Position numbers and translations under genes: made by a program
The notes under the pieces: model-generated
Database searches by the model: none
What the model was told of the DNA's origin: nothing
The model's input: the letters and a program-made list of their open reading frames with translations, nothing else
Part shown: positions 8,026-17,089 of the stretch, in pieces
Layout of the letters: each line of letters opens with the position of its first letter
Numbering within the stretch: position 1 is the first letter of the stretch
NCBI GenBank assembly: GCA_905479065.1
Contig: CAJQLB010000019.1
Span: 26,480 to 90,479 of the forward strand
DNA: 64,000 nt
Direction: 5' to 3'
Origin: an uncultured Flavobacteriaceae bacterium
GTDB taxonomy: Bacteria > Bacteroidota > Bacteroidia > Flavobacteriales > Flavobacteriaceae

Positions 8026-10806
8026 TTAAAATCTGAAATTGACATTTAAAAAATATGTCGTCCCACGTCCATACCAATATTTTGGTCCAAACACACGTGT
8101 TGGATTGGCGTTATCATCTCTAAGTTCTCTATAATTGGCATTCCTACCTTGCTCAAAACCTCCCGACTTATATTGTTGGTTAAGTAGGTTATTAACACTT
8201 GCAAAAAATCCGATAAAATAATCACCAATTTTCCATGATTTACCACCAATTAAATTGACGGTCATGTACTCATCAAAAGATTCTTGCTTTAAAAGTTCAG
8301 TTGCTAATTCTGGGTCATAATCATTGAAAGGCAAACCATCACTGTCTAGAAAGAAGTTTTCTGTTCTTGTCAAAGGACTAATATCTACATAAACATTGGT
8401 GAAAAAGTTTGTGGTTGCACCAAACCACCAATAATCTGGATCTCTGTACTCAAATCCAACTGAATAGGCGCGTTGTGGCCCTCCCGCGATTTTATAATCT
8501 TTTAAATTTGCCTCACCAAAATCCTTAAATCCATTTTGACCTAATTCATCTGGAGCACTTGGATCTGGTGTTGTAGTAAGATAAAGATTAGGATTGTTAT
8601 CATAGGTGTACTGTCCTACTGATGCTGCTCCCTTAAGCTTTATAGTTGAAGTTACTTGTGCTTCAATTCCGAGTTCAGCTCCAAGGTGCTTTTTATTAAT
8701 TCCTTGAAGAATTTCTTGTACAAAATTTGCATTATCTCCTCCAATACCGTCAGCAAAGAAAAATGAAATCTCATTAGCATCTTGTATCGTTGTATAAAAT
8801 CCTGTTAGTCTTGCCTTCACCGTTGGAGATCTAAAGATATAACTTGCATCTACCGATGAAATCTTCTCTTCAGTAATATCATTTCCGCTTCTATCTCCAA
8901 CAACATCATGGTTTTCTCTTGAGTTAGAGTACGTATTCCTGAGAGAGGGTGCTCTATTCACGTAGGCAGCATTAATGTCAATTAAATGTTTTCCGGTTAT
9001 CTTGTAAGTTGCACCTCCTTTAAGTCCTAGACCATTAAATTTCAACTTTCTTCCTTTACCAAAGGAATTATCAGCAAATGCTTCATTTTGATAAATTCCT
9101 TCACGTTGATACTCCGTGCTAGTGTAACTCGCTGCCATATAAAAATCAACTTTATTATACTTAAAGAAGGCTTGTGCAGTTGCACTCATGACATTCGCAT
9201 AAAGATTGAAATTGTATCTAAATTTTTCTCCCTCACCAACAATACGGTCCGGATTTTGTAAATCAAATTGGAAGTTATCAAAAGAATCAACATTTAAGTA
9301 TCCTGAACCTCCAAACAAATCAATGATTTCAGCAAAATTATTAGATTCCAACTTCTTATAATCAAATATCCCCATTAATCGAATATTGTCATTTAAATCA
9401 GTCGTGAAATTTGAATTAACGGTTAATTGTTTGTCATCACTTCGATCTTCATACAAAGCATAAGCAGCATTTAAACCATTAATATTGTTTGTGATATTAG
9501 CATCATAAATTCTATTCCAATCAATTTGTCCATCGTTTACAAATGCTTCTTGTGCTTGGTAAGCTCCGTCAAAGTCAGGGCCATCACTGTCTGCTAAAAA
9601 ATAACTTGGTAATTTCTGATAATAAGATGGACTTGGGTTAGCACCTCCCGCATAGTCTAATCTACTGTTACCAAGTTCTCCGAATTGATATCCAACACTT
9701 GTATTCAAGGATGATTTTTCATTGATATCCCAAAAATGATTAAGCATCAAGATGGGCTCAACCGTCCTTTTCACTCGCGAGTTTCTTTTTTCATTGTCTT
9801 GGTAACCCCAATATTCATTGTAACGAATATCTTTTAAATCGTATACTTCTTGTGTATTTGGCGATGATTTACCTCTTCTGTTAGGAGCAAAAATACCTGT
9901 AAAATTGATACTGTGCTTATCATTTATTTTTTTCTCTACAGAGGCGAAAAAAGAATTAGCATCATAAAATGTCGCATCTTGGTAGCCTTCATCTCCCCAA
10001 CGTCTTCCAATAGAAATCGAATAAGCCCAACCACCATCAACTAAACCTGATGAATATGTAGCCATAGCCCTATTTGTATAGCTTCGATTAGATGAGGAAT
10101 ATGTAATTCGACCACCTTTTCTGTACATCGATGCTCTGGTGTTTATGTTGGTAGTTCCTAATAAACCGCCAAAATTGTAAGCTGAGGGTGATAATCCGTT
10201 TGATAATTCCTGGTTTCGCATAACATCATTTATACCTCCCCAATTACTCCATTGTGGCCTTCCATTGAACATTTTGTTCATCTCAACACCGTTGATAAGG
10301 ACTTTCCCGTTTTCAGAATCTAATCCCCGAACTCGAAAAAATGATTGACTGAACTCAAAAGCTGCTGTTCTCAGAAATACATCTTGTGATGACTGTAAAA
10401 GACCCGAAATGTTATCGGCTCCGCTCGTGTCATCATTTAATTCATCATCTGATAATGATATCGTAAATAAATCAGCTGAATCTGACACATCAATACGAAG
10501 CACCATATCTGTAATATTTACAGTAGTATTTTCGTTTACTACGATTGGATAGCGCTCCGTTATATATCCTGATTTACTAATGTTTAACATTTGATCCCCT
10601 AATGGGACATTTTGCTTGAAACTAAACTCACCGAAAGCATCGGTTCTTGTGGTTTGAGAGGTCTCTTCAATTGTAATAATTACATCAGGTATGGGTTCAC
10701 TATTTATAGCATCTTTCACACTTCCCGTAATTACTGTTTGTGAGAACGCTGAAAACACAGAAAAAATTCCTAATAAAAAAATAAATAAATTTTTCTTCAT
10801 GTTCAA
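8026..10806 (-). CDS. TonB-dependent outer-membrane receptor with carboxypeptidase-like N-terminal domain
   Basis: A 926-residue receptor: signal peptide to about residue 22, a carboxypeptidase-regulatory-like beta-sandwich (about 25-110, VITGSVKDAINSEPIPDVIITI), a plug domain with FFRVRGLDSENGKVLINGVEMN, then a 22-strand-type barrel rich in aromatics and ending in FLNVNFRF. It imports a substrate across the outer membrane using TonB-ExbBD energy. It is not followed by a SusD gene, so it is not a classical SusCD pair; its partner is the DUF5689 lipoprotein. A divergent secreted endonuclease/phosphatase gene shares its promoter region. The substrate cannot be read from sequence. An ATG two codons in (10800) is an equally good start. 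Confidence 0.92.
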   Translation of the reverse strand: MNMKKNLFIFLLGIFSVFSAFSQTVITGSVKDAINSEPIPDVIITIEETSQTTRTDAFGEFSFKQNVPLGDQMLNISKSGYITERYPIVVNENTTVNITDMVLRIDVSDSADLFTISLSDDELNDDTSGADNISGLLQSSQDVFLRTAAFEFSQSFFRVRGLDSENGKVLINGVEMNKMFNGRPQWSNWGGINDVMRNQELSNGLSPSAYNFGGLLGTTNINTRASMYRKGGRITYSSSNRSYTNRAMATYSSGLVDGGWAYSISIGRRWGDEGYQDATFYDANSFFASVEKKINDKHSINFTGIFAPNRRGKSSPNTQEVYDLKDIRYNEYWGYQDNEKRNSRVKRTVEPILMLNHFWDINEKSSLNTSVGYQFGELGNSRLDYAGGANPSPSYYQKLPSYFLADSDGPDFDGAYQAQEAFVNDGQIDWNRIYDANITNNINGLNAAYALYEDRSDDKQLTVNSNFTTDLNDNIRLMGIFDYKKLESNNFAEIIDLFGGSGYLNVDSFDNFQFDLQNPDRIVGEGEKFRYNFNLYANVMSATAQAFFKYNKVDFYMAASYTSTEYQREGIYQNEAFADNSFGKGRKLKFNGLGLKGGATYKITGKHLIDINAAYVNRAPSLRNTYSNSRENHDVVGDRSGNDITEEKISSVDASYIFRSPTVKARLTGFYTTIQDANEISFFFADGIGGDNANFVQEILQGINKKHLGAELGIEAQVTSTIKLKGAASVGQYTYDNNPNLYLTTTPDPSAPDELGQNGFKDFGEANLKDYKIAGGPQRAYSVGFEYRDPDYWWFGATTNFFTNVYVDISPLTRTENFFLDSDGLPFNDYDPELATELLKQESFDEYMTVNLIGGKSWKIGDYFIGFFASVNNLLNQQYKSGGFEQGRNANYRELRDDNANPTRVFGPKYWYGRGTTYFLNVNFRF

Positions 10807-10853
10807 CTTTAAAATTAATACTTAATTTCCTTAATTTTTAAATATAAGGCATG

Positions 10854-10861
10854 CAAATTTA
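10854..10861 (-). promoter_or_regulatory. -7 box TAAATTTG for the TonB receptor at 8026-10806
   Basis: Exact match on the minus strand to the Bacteroidota -7 consensus TANNTTTG, 47 bases before the receptor ATG. No convincing TTG -33 element is seen at the expected distance. Confidence 0.55.
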
Positions 10862-10881
10862 CATTATTTATTATAAATATT

Positions 10882-10889
10882 TACTTTTG
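10882..10889 (+). promoter_or_regulatory. -7 box TACTTTTG for the secreted endonuclease/phosphatase gene
   Basis: Exact TANNTTTG match 43 bases before the ATG at 10933. It lies back to back with the -7 box of the divergent receptor (20 bases apart), so a regulator bound here could control both genes. Confidence 0.55.
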
Positions 10890-10932
10890 ACGAAAGATTT
10901 ACTTTACAACCAAAAACATAATATATTTACAT

Positions 10933-11985
10933 ATGACTTTTTTTAAAACGTTGCTTTTATTTTGTTCTTTAATTATCTCGTTATCGGGTTACAGTCAGGA
11001 CAAACGGAAATTTAAAGTTCACACAATTGCTTTCTATAATGTAGAAAACCTATTTGATACAATCAACGATACTCAAAAGTTTGATGAAGCTAGCCCAATT
11101 ATGGAAATGTCATTCAATCGAGAAGAAGTTTACGAAAAGAAAGTAAAAAATATGGCGCGAGTAATTTCCGAAATTGGATCTGACGTTTCAAAAAATAGTC
11201 CAGCAATTATAGGTATCGCTGAAGTAGAAAACAGAAAGGTCATAGAGGACTTAGCCAATGATGAAGCGCTCTATAGTAAAGACTACGGAATTGTCCATTT
11301 TGAATCTCCTGATGCTCGGGGTATTGATGTTGCTTTGATGTATCAAAAGGCATTATTTTCACCTATTGACGTAAGTAGCCATGAATTAAAGCTTTACGAC
11401 GATATTTCACGAAAAAGAGTCTTTACAAGAGATCAATTACTAGTGAGCGGTAAATTAGAAGGGGAATTAATACACATCATAGTTAGTCATTGGCCTTCAC
11501 GATCAGGAGGTGAGGCGCGAAGCAGACCAAAGCGTCTCGCTGCAGCAAGACTAAACAAAAGAATTATTGATTCTTTGCAGGCGATTGATCCATATGCAAA
11601 AATATTTTCTGTGGGTGATTTAAATGACGACCCCACGAATGCCAGCCTAAAAGATATTTTAAAAACTGAAAAAAACAAAGAAGATGTCAAGTTAAAAGGA
11701 ATATACAATCCTATGGAAAGCTTCTTTAGAAAAGGACTCGGATCTAATGCCTATCGCGATGCTTGGAGTTTATTTGATCAAATTTTAATCACAAAACCAT
11801 TATTAGAAGATGACTATTCATCCCTTCGGTTTTATAAAGCTGGTATTTTTAATAAACTTTATTTGACTAACAAAAAAGGGCGTTATAAAGGTTATCCTTT
11901 AAGGAGTTTTGCAGATGGAAATTTCACAAATGGTTTTAGTGATCATTTCCCTGTCTATGTACATGTCATTAAAGAAGTAAAATGA
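10933..11985 (+). CDS. Secreted endonuclease/exonuclease/phosphatase-family hydrolase
   Basis: Metal-dependent phosphodiesterase fold (DNase I-like) predicted to cut nucleic acid or another phosphoester. Signal peptide about residues 1-21. The EEP catalytic set is present: Asn36-x-Glu38 in FYNVENLFD, Glu97 in GIAEVEN, Asp in RGIDVALMY (about 132), His186 in SHWPSRSGG, Asp229/Asn231 in VGDLNDDP, and Asp337-His338 in FSDHFPV. At 350 residues it is a complete single domain. It is divergent from the TonB receptor/DUF5689 pair, suggesting extracellular or periplasmic breakdown followed by import. An inositol-phosphatase-like activity cannot be excluded. Confidence 0.9.
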   Translation: MTFFKTLLLFCSLIISLSGYSQDKRKFKVHTIAFYNVENLFDTINDTQKFDEASPIMEMSFNREEVYEKKVKNMARVISEIGSDVSKNSPAIIGIAEVENRKVIEDLANDEALYSKDYGIVHFESPDARGIDVALMYQKALFSPIDVSSHELKLYDDISRKRVFTRDQLLVSGKLEGELIHIIVSHWPSRSGGEARSRPKRLAAARLNKRIIDSLQAIDPYAKIFSVGDLNDDPTNASLKDILKTEKNKEDVKLKGIYNPMESFFRKGLGSNAYRDAWSLFDQILITKPLLEDDYSSLRFYKAGIFNKLYLTNKKGRYKGYPLRSFADGNFTNGFSDHFPVYVHVIKEVK

Positions 11986-12007
11986 CACCAATATTATCAC
12001 TCTGCTA

Positions 12008-12451
12008 TTAAGCCAAATTTGGCCAAACATTCCAGGGAATTCTGGACAGCAGCAGTACTAAACCCAAACCATAAAACAATAGAATTGTTTTATATTTTGA
12101 TTTAGAGGCCTCCATTTTTTTATGCTTTGAATATCCAATTGTGATTAAAATAATCGCTAAAATATTGGTTATTGGGTGTTCAACCAAATACAGTCTCATA
12201 GTTGCGTCTTTCATAACGCCTCCTCCCATGGTATTCCACATGTCAAAAAACGGGGAAATAAAGTATAATACTAATCCCAATAGCAATTGTATGTGAGAAA
12301 TAATTAGACCGAACAATGCCATTCTAAAATCCTTGGCTAAATATTCTTTTTTACTAGTTAGACCAATAACAGCATTAATCATTACCACAATTAGCATGAT
12401 TAAAATTAAGTAGGCCCAATATGAGTGTAACATTTTAACTATTGAATACAT
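12008..12451 (-). CDS. Four-helix membrane protein, cytochrome b-like, conserved in Flavobacteriaceae
   Basis: A 147-residue protein with four hydrophobic helices (about residues 10-30, 44-66, 93-110, 122-138). Histidines sit in or near the helices (LHSYWAYL, ISHIQLLLG, VEHPITNIL), a pattern that has led homologues to be labelled cytochrome b-like, but haem binding is not shown. Its start at 12451 is 20 bases after a TANNTTTG box; an internal ATG at 12433 is possible. It faces the endonuclease gene tail to tail with a 22-base gap and no evident terminator. Confidence 0.65.
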   Translation of the reverse strand: MYSIVKMLHSYWAYLILIMLIVVMINAVIGLTSKKEYLAKDFRMALFGLIISHIQLLLGLVLYFISPFFDMWNTMGGGVMKDATMRLYLVEHPITNILAIILITIGYSKHKKMEASKSKYKTILLFYGLGLVLLLSRIPWNVWPNLA

Positions 12452-12471
12452 AAGACTATATTTTGTTTTAA

Positions 12472-12479
12472 CAAAAGTA
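12472..12479 (-). promoter_or_regulatory. -7 box TACTTTTG for the membrane protein at 12008-12451
   Basis: Exact TANNTTTG match on the minus strand, 20 bases before the ATG. It sits just beyond the terminator of the upstream TonB receptor gene, which fits an independent transcription unit. Confidence 0.5.
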
Positions 12480-12494
12480 AGTGAATTAGTGAGT

Positions 12495-12523
12495 AAAAAA
12501 AAACCCTCTCTCGAGGGTTTTTT
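12495..12523 (-). terminator. Rho-independent terminator of the TonB receptor at 12546-15281
   Basis: Inverted repeat 12498-12508 with 12513-12523 around a four-base loop, with a run of nine T on the minus strand at the end, 23 bases after the receptor stop codon. A canonical intrinsic terminator. Confidence 0.9.
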
Positions 12524-12545
12524 ACATTTTAAATATGTCTAAAAA

Positions 12546-15281
12546 TTAAAATCTCATTTTTAAACTTGCATTCCAGGTCGTTCCGAAACCGAACCAAACA
12601 GAATTACGAACATCAACACCTTTCCAAGTATCCGACGTTGCATCAGAATGTATGTTCGTATTTGATTCTGCAATATAGGTGGTATCAAATAAGTTGTTTA
12701 CATTAACTCTAAAAGAGGTTCTGTATCCAAATAAATCAAAGTTAACTGTTGACCCTAAATCAACCAAACCGTAAGATGGTAACTTCAATGCTCCAGGATT
12801 GTCTGGATTAGTAAAAGCAGAATCTGTAATAGAGTAATCAGCGTAAAGGTTATCAACAAATCGATACCCTAGATCAAATGCAAAACGTCCAATTCTGTAA
12901 TCTGCTTCAAAATAAGTAACAAATTGAGCAGCGTCACCCACCTTAGCGTCCTTAAGGTATAAGGTTCCTGTTCCAATAGGTTGTTGATTGTCGTCAAACA
13001 ACGTCGCTGAGAAATCTTTCGTGTACCTCCAATCACCCATAGATAACATTCCACGTAGCCTTAAATCACTAGAAGCTTGATAAGTCGCTTCAATTTCAAG
13101 TCCTTTATGCGATACGTCCACATCTTTAAATTGTGCAGTCCCATCAACACCTTGTTGGTTCGATAGGCTTCTTGTTATGAAACGATTACCCCAATTTGTT
13201 GTGTATAAATTCACATTTACGTTTAACTTGTTGCCTGTATACCCATATCCCATTTCAAAAGATGTGATTTTTTCATTTTGAAGATCAGGATTAATATCAT
13301 TTGCAAACCCAGGGAAAACAGCACCAAACTGAGGCTGTCTTGAAATATAACCTGCATTAAAAAACACATTAGATGTTTCGCTAAAGTTAAGGTTAGCACC
13401 ACCTTTAAGATATCCTCCTCCAAGATCTTTCTTTTTAGAAATAGGATTGTCTACTTGATCAAAATAATCCTCTCTTTGGAAAGACTGGTTTGATAATCCA
13501 AATTGAAGAACAGCATTGAACTTATCGTTTTTGCTGTACTCAACTAAACCGTTCACACCTTGCCATCCAACAACTCCAATATTGTAATAATCAATTTTAG
13601 TTTTGTTAAGACCTGTATCTTTAAATGGAGATGCTTCTACTAAGGTGTTAATAATATTTCCTCCAGAGTTTTTGTTCCCTGTTGAATAATATCCATCAAA
13701 GCCCATTAAATTATTTAAGACGCGATAGTGATATCCTTTGTAGCTTCTGACATCAACTCCAATTGAATATCTCCAATCACCTGAATTAACTTCTAAATTA
13801 GAAATGGCTCCTACCCAGTCATGAGAATTCATAGAAGCTCTTCTAATTAGTCCCGCTCTATTGACGCCATCATCGTTAAACCCATTAGATGCGATTTGCT
13901 GCCCATCATAGCCAGAAATAGATCCAGAATAAGGATCTGTATTTGCTTGGTTATAAGCAACAACTGCATCATAATCAATTGTTCCATCAGCATTTCTTGA
14001 GCCTCTTCCGTTTTCTATATAATGTTCAGTTAAATCCTTTCTAAATGGTAAAATATCAGTTTCTGAATTAAAAAAGTTTTTACCACGAGGTCCTGTTCCA
14101 CCACCACGTCCTGCTGAACCATATAAGGATGTCGCTAAGGTCACTTTTTCAGAAATATCCCAATCCCAGTTAAATGTCGCTAGTGGTTTATTGTAGAAAT
14201 TTCTTCTCAAGTTAAATTCTTTTCCATTTAATGTTCCTCCGTTCGTATTCCAACGTCTGTCAATTCCACTATCTCCAAAGTTTTGGTAATCCCGTATGGA
14301 TACCCAAACGTCTCTTTGGTGATGCCATTGTCCAGCTCCAAGAAAAGAGAAATTAAATTCATGATTAGATCCCTCAGGTGCGTAACCCACCGCAGCAAAA
14401 TACGTTAATCCTTCACCACTAGTATTGTAAATGTATCCATCTCCAGACCATTTTGATAATAAGATAGAAGCTGCCCATCCTTTATCGTTTTTACCAGTAG
14501 AAAACGATCCAGTCGTTTTTGTATAACCATCATTACCTATTAATTGTGCTACTGCTCCACCTGAATTAACTTCAGTTGCTTTGGTGAAAATAGAAATCGT
14601 CCCACCTACAGAAGGAACAGCTAATCGAGAAGCACCTAATCCTCTTTGTATTTGTATCCCAGAAGAAACATCTGTAAGACCTTGCCAGTTAGACCAGTAA
14701 AGTCTTCCATTTTCCATATCATTAACTGGTTGCCCATTAATAAGAAAGGATGTGTTTGTCTGATCAAATCCTCTCAATGAAATTCTTGAGTCACCATAAC
14801 CTCCCCCTTGTTTCGTTGCATAGACTCCAGGAGTTCTGTTCATTATTTCAGGGAATTCTTGATTTCCAACCTTTAAAGAAATATCACTTGGCGAAATTGT
14901 TGATACTGCAACTGGTGTTTTTCGCTTTACAGCCAAATCAATAACTCCAGAGGCAACAACGATCACTTCGTCCAACGAGTTATCTGCAGTCAAATTAACA
15001 GCCCCCATATCGGCGGAACCATTAAAATCTAATTTAATCGTTGTATATCCTACATAGGATACCAACAGAACACCACTACTAGATTCTGTAGTAATCGAAA
15101 AATTTCCATCAAAATCAGTTACAACGCCGTTAGAAGTTCCTTCTTCTACAACGTTTGCCCCTGCTAGAGGTCCATTCATTTCAGAGTCCATAACAGTACC
15201 TGAAACTGTACTTTGTGCCACGGCAGCAGTTGACCCCACCATGACAAGGGTAATAAATAAAAATTGAATAATTTTTTTCAT
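12546..15281 (-). CDS. TonB-dependent outer-membrane receptor with carboxypeptidase-like N-terminal domain
   Basis: A 911-residue receptor with signal peptide (about 1-22, ending AAVAQ), a carboxypeptidase-regulatory-like domain (STVSGTVMDSEMNGPLAGANV to about residue 105), a connecting LDEVIVVASG TonB-box-like stretch, a plug (RISLRGFDQTNTSFLINGQPVND), and a long barrel finishing with a terminal Phe in NASLKMRF. No SusD partner lies beside it; it is transcribed alone from a promoter at 15314-15321 and has its own terminator. Substrate unknown. Homology of the N-terminal region to the other two long receptors in this window is structural, not a recent duplication. Confidence 0.92.
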   Translation of the reverse strand: MKKIIQFLFITLVMVGSTAAVAQSTVSGTVMDSEMNGPLAGANVVEEGTSNGVVTDFDGNFSITTESSSGVLLVSYVGYTTIKLDFNGSADMGAVNLTADNSLDEVIVVASGVIDLAVKRKTPVAVSTISPSDISLKVGNQEFPEIMNRTPGVYATKQGGGYGDSRISLRGFDQTNTSFLINGQPVNDMENGRLYWSNWQGLTDVSSGIQIQRGLGASRLAVPSVGGTISIFTKATEVNSGGAVAQLIGNDGYTKTTGSFSTGKNDKGWAASILLSKWSGDGYIYNTSGEGLTYFAAVGYAPEGSNHEFNFSFLGAGQWHHQRDVWVSIRDYQNFGDSGIDRRWNTNGGTLNGKEFNLRRNFYNKPLATFNWDWDISEKVTLATSLYGSAGRGGGTGPRGKNFFNSETDILPFRKDLTEHYIENGRGSRNADGTIDYDAVVAYNQANTDPYSGSISGYDGQQIASNGFNDDGVNRAGLIRRASMNSHDWVGAISNLEVNSGDWRYSIGVDVRSYKGYHYRVLNNLMGFDGYYSTGNKNSGGNIINTLVEASPFKDTGLNKTKIDYYNIGVVGWQGVNGLVEYSKNDKFNAVLQFGLSNQSFQREDYFDQVDNPISKKKDLGGGYLKGGANLNFSETSNVFFNAGYISRQPQFGAVFPGFANDINPDLQNEKITSFEMGYGYTGNKLNVNVNLYTTNWGNRFITRSLSNQQGVDGTAQFKDVDVSHKGLEIEATYQASSDLRLRGMLSMGDWRYTKDFSATLFDDNQQPIGTGTLYLKDAKVGDAAQFVTYFEADYRIGRFAFDLGYRFVDNLYADYSITDSAFTNPDNPGALKLPSYGLVDLGSTVNFDLFGYRTSFRVNVNNLFDTTYIAESNTNIHSDATSDTWKGVDVRNSVWFGFGTTWNASLKMRF

Positions 15282-15313
15282 ATTAGAAAAGTTAAAATTG
15301 GTTTTATATTTTG

Positions 15314-15321
15314 CAAAATTA
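15314..15321 (-). promoter_or_regulatory. -7 box TAATTTTG for the TonB receptor at 12546-15281
   Basis: Exact TANNTTTG match on the minus strand, 32 bases before the ATG. The rest of the space up to the pgi stop (15446) is A+T-rich with no gene. Confidence 0.55.
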
Positions 15322-15445
15322 GTTATAATATTTCACATAATATTATGAAAATATTAACAAATAATTATGCCTTTACAATGTACAATATAATTGATCTCAG
15401 AAACCTTCTAATAAGTATCAGTTATCGAATTTTATTAACAATAAG

Positions 15446-17089
15446 CTATCTCAACTTTTTGTAGTAGTCAATCAATTTGGTTGTAGAAGAATCATGACTT
15501 CCAGCAGTTGAACTACTAAAATCATCTAATATTTTACCTGCCAATTCCTTACCGAGTTCAACACCGAATTGGTCATAACTAAATATATTCCATATGACTC
15601 CTTGAACAAAAATTTTATGTTCATATAATGCCACTAATTTACCAAGACTATGAGGTGTTAGCTTATTAATTAGAAGCGTACTAGTTGGTCTATTTCCTTC
15701 AAAAACTTTATAGTTTCTAAGTTGATTTTTTAGTGTTTCAGAAATATTTTGTTGTTCAAGTTCTTGAGATACTTGCCTTTTACTTTTTCCATTCATCAAA
15801 GCCTCTGTCTGTGCGAAAAAGTTTGACATTAGCTTATCTTGATGATCTTTATTACCGTGAAGCGGTTTAGCAAAAGCAATGAAATCTGAAGGAATAATTT
15901 TTGTTCCTTGGTGTAATAACTGGAAAAAAGCATGTTGCGAATTTGTGCCAGGCTCTCCCCACACAATAGAACTTGTTTGGTAGTCAATACGGTCTCCTGA
16001 CCTGTCTACATTCTTTCCATTACTTTCCATTATAGCTTGTTGTAAATACGTAGCAAACTGATTTAAATACTGTGAATAAGGAAGTACAGCCTCACTTTCA
16101 AATTGAAAAAAGTTATTATACCAAATGCCCAAACAGGCCATAATAATAGGGATATTAGTTTCAAATGTTTCGTTTTTGAAATGTGTATCCATATCATGAG
16201 CTCCATCCAATAAACTCAAAAAGTTTGAATACCCAATTGATAAACTAATACTCAACCCAACAGCACTCCACAATGAAAATCTTCCTCCTACCCAGTCCCA
16301 CATTGGAAATATATTAGCTTCATTAATACCAAAATCCCTTACTTTTTCAATATTTGATGAAACCGCGACAAAATGCTTTTCTACAGATTTTTCCAATTGA
16401 CTTTCTAAAAACCAGGATCTAATTGTATTTGCATTGGACAATGTTTCCTGTGTGGTAAAAGTTTTAGAAACAACAACAAACAATGTTGTCTCCGGATTTA
16501 GTTGCTTAAGTGTTTCATTAACGTGATCTCCATCTACATTACTCACGAAATGCATCGTTAAGTGATTTTTATAATACTGTAAAGTATCAACAATCATTGC
16601 AGGACCTAGATCAGAGCCCCCTATCCCAATATTCACAATGTCTGTGAAAGCCTTACCTGTTGCGCCTCTTAAGGCCCCAGAAATAATACCATTGGAAAAA
16701 CTTTTGATTTTATCTTTAACAGTCGTTACTTCAGGTATTATATTGACACCTTCAAGCATTAAATCTGTGCCTTGCGGTGCTCTCAGAGCGGTATGTAAAA
16801 CAGAGCGATGTTCTGTTTTATTTATGATGTCTCCAGAAAAATACTTTGAAATAGCATCATTTAAATCAACTTCCTCAATAAGTTCCTTAAAGAGTGACAT
16901 CGTTTCAGTCGTTATTCTATTTTTTGAATAGTCAAAATAAAAATCATCTGCCCCTACAGTAAACCGTTCAGCTCGTTCAGCGTCTTCAATAAACCACTGT
17001 TTTATTTGACAATCTTTAACTTCAAGAAAATGCTGGGATAGTTTTTTCCAGGCATTGGTTTTTGTAGGATTAATTGCTTTTAATGCCAT
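15446..17089 (-). CDS. pgi: Glucose-6-phosphate isomerase
   Basis: Interconverts glucose 6-phosphate and fructose 6-phosphate in glycolysis and gluconeogenesis. The 547-residue length is that of the bacterial/eukaryotic long form. Signatures are present: the phosphate-binding FTDIVNIGIGGSDLGPAM region, VVSKTFTTQET, the second family signature WDWVGGRFSLWSAVGLSIS, and the C-terminal LGKELAG region. The ATG follows the M23 peptidase stop with no intervening base, so the two genes are cotranscribed and probably translationally coupled. Identification is certain. Confidence 0.98.
   Translation of the reverse strand: MALKAINPTKTNAWKKLSQHFLEVKDCQIKQWFIEDAERAERFTVGADDFYFDYSKNRITTETMSLFKELIEEVDLNDAISKYFSGDIINKTEHRSVLHTALRAPQGTDLMLEGVNIIPEVTTVKDKIKSFSNGIISGALRGATGKAFTDIVNIGIGGSDLGPAMIVDTLQYYKNHLTMHFVSNVDGDHVNETLKQLNPETTLFVVVSKTFTTQETLSNANTIRSWFLESQLEKSVEKHFVAVSSNIEKVRDFGINEANIFPMWDWVGGRFSLWSAVGLSISLSIGYSNFLSLLDGAHDMDTHFKNETFETNIPIIMACLGIWYNNFFQFESEAVLPYSQYLNQFATYLQQAIMESNGKNVDRSGDRIDYQTSSIVWGEPGTNSQHAFFQLLHQGTKIIPSDFIAFAKPLHGNKDHQDKLMSNFFAQTEALMNGKSKRQVSQELEQQNISETLKNQLRNYKVFEGNRPTSTLLINKLTPHSLGKLVALYEHKIFVQGVIWNIFSYDQFGVELGKELAGKILDDFSSSTAGSHDSSTTKLIDYYKKLR

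Noticed and set aside
8026..8249. Second minus-strand frame inside the end of the TonB receptor gene
   Set aside because: Lies wholly within the receptor coding sequence in another phase and has no recognisable product.
15327..15355. Imperfect inverted repeat AATATTTCA / TGAAAATATT upstream of the TonB receptor
   Set aside because: Arms differ in length and consist almost wholly of A and T, so chance is likely in this A+T-rich space.
16638..16931. 97-codon plus-strand frame antisense to pgi
   Set aside because: Shadow of the pgi coding sequence; composition and lack of domain give no support.
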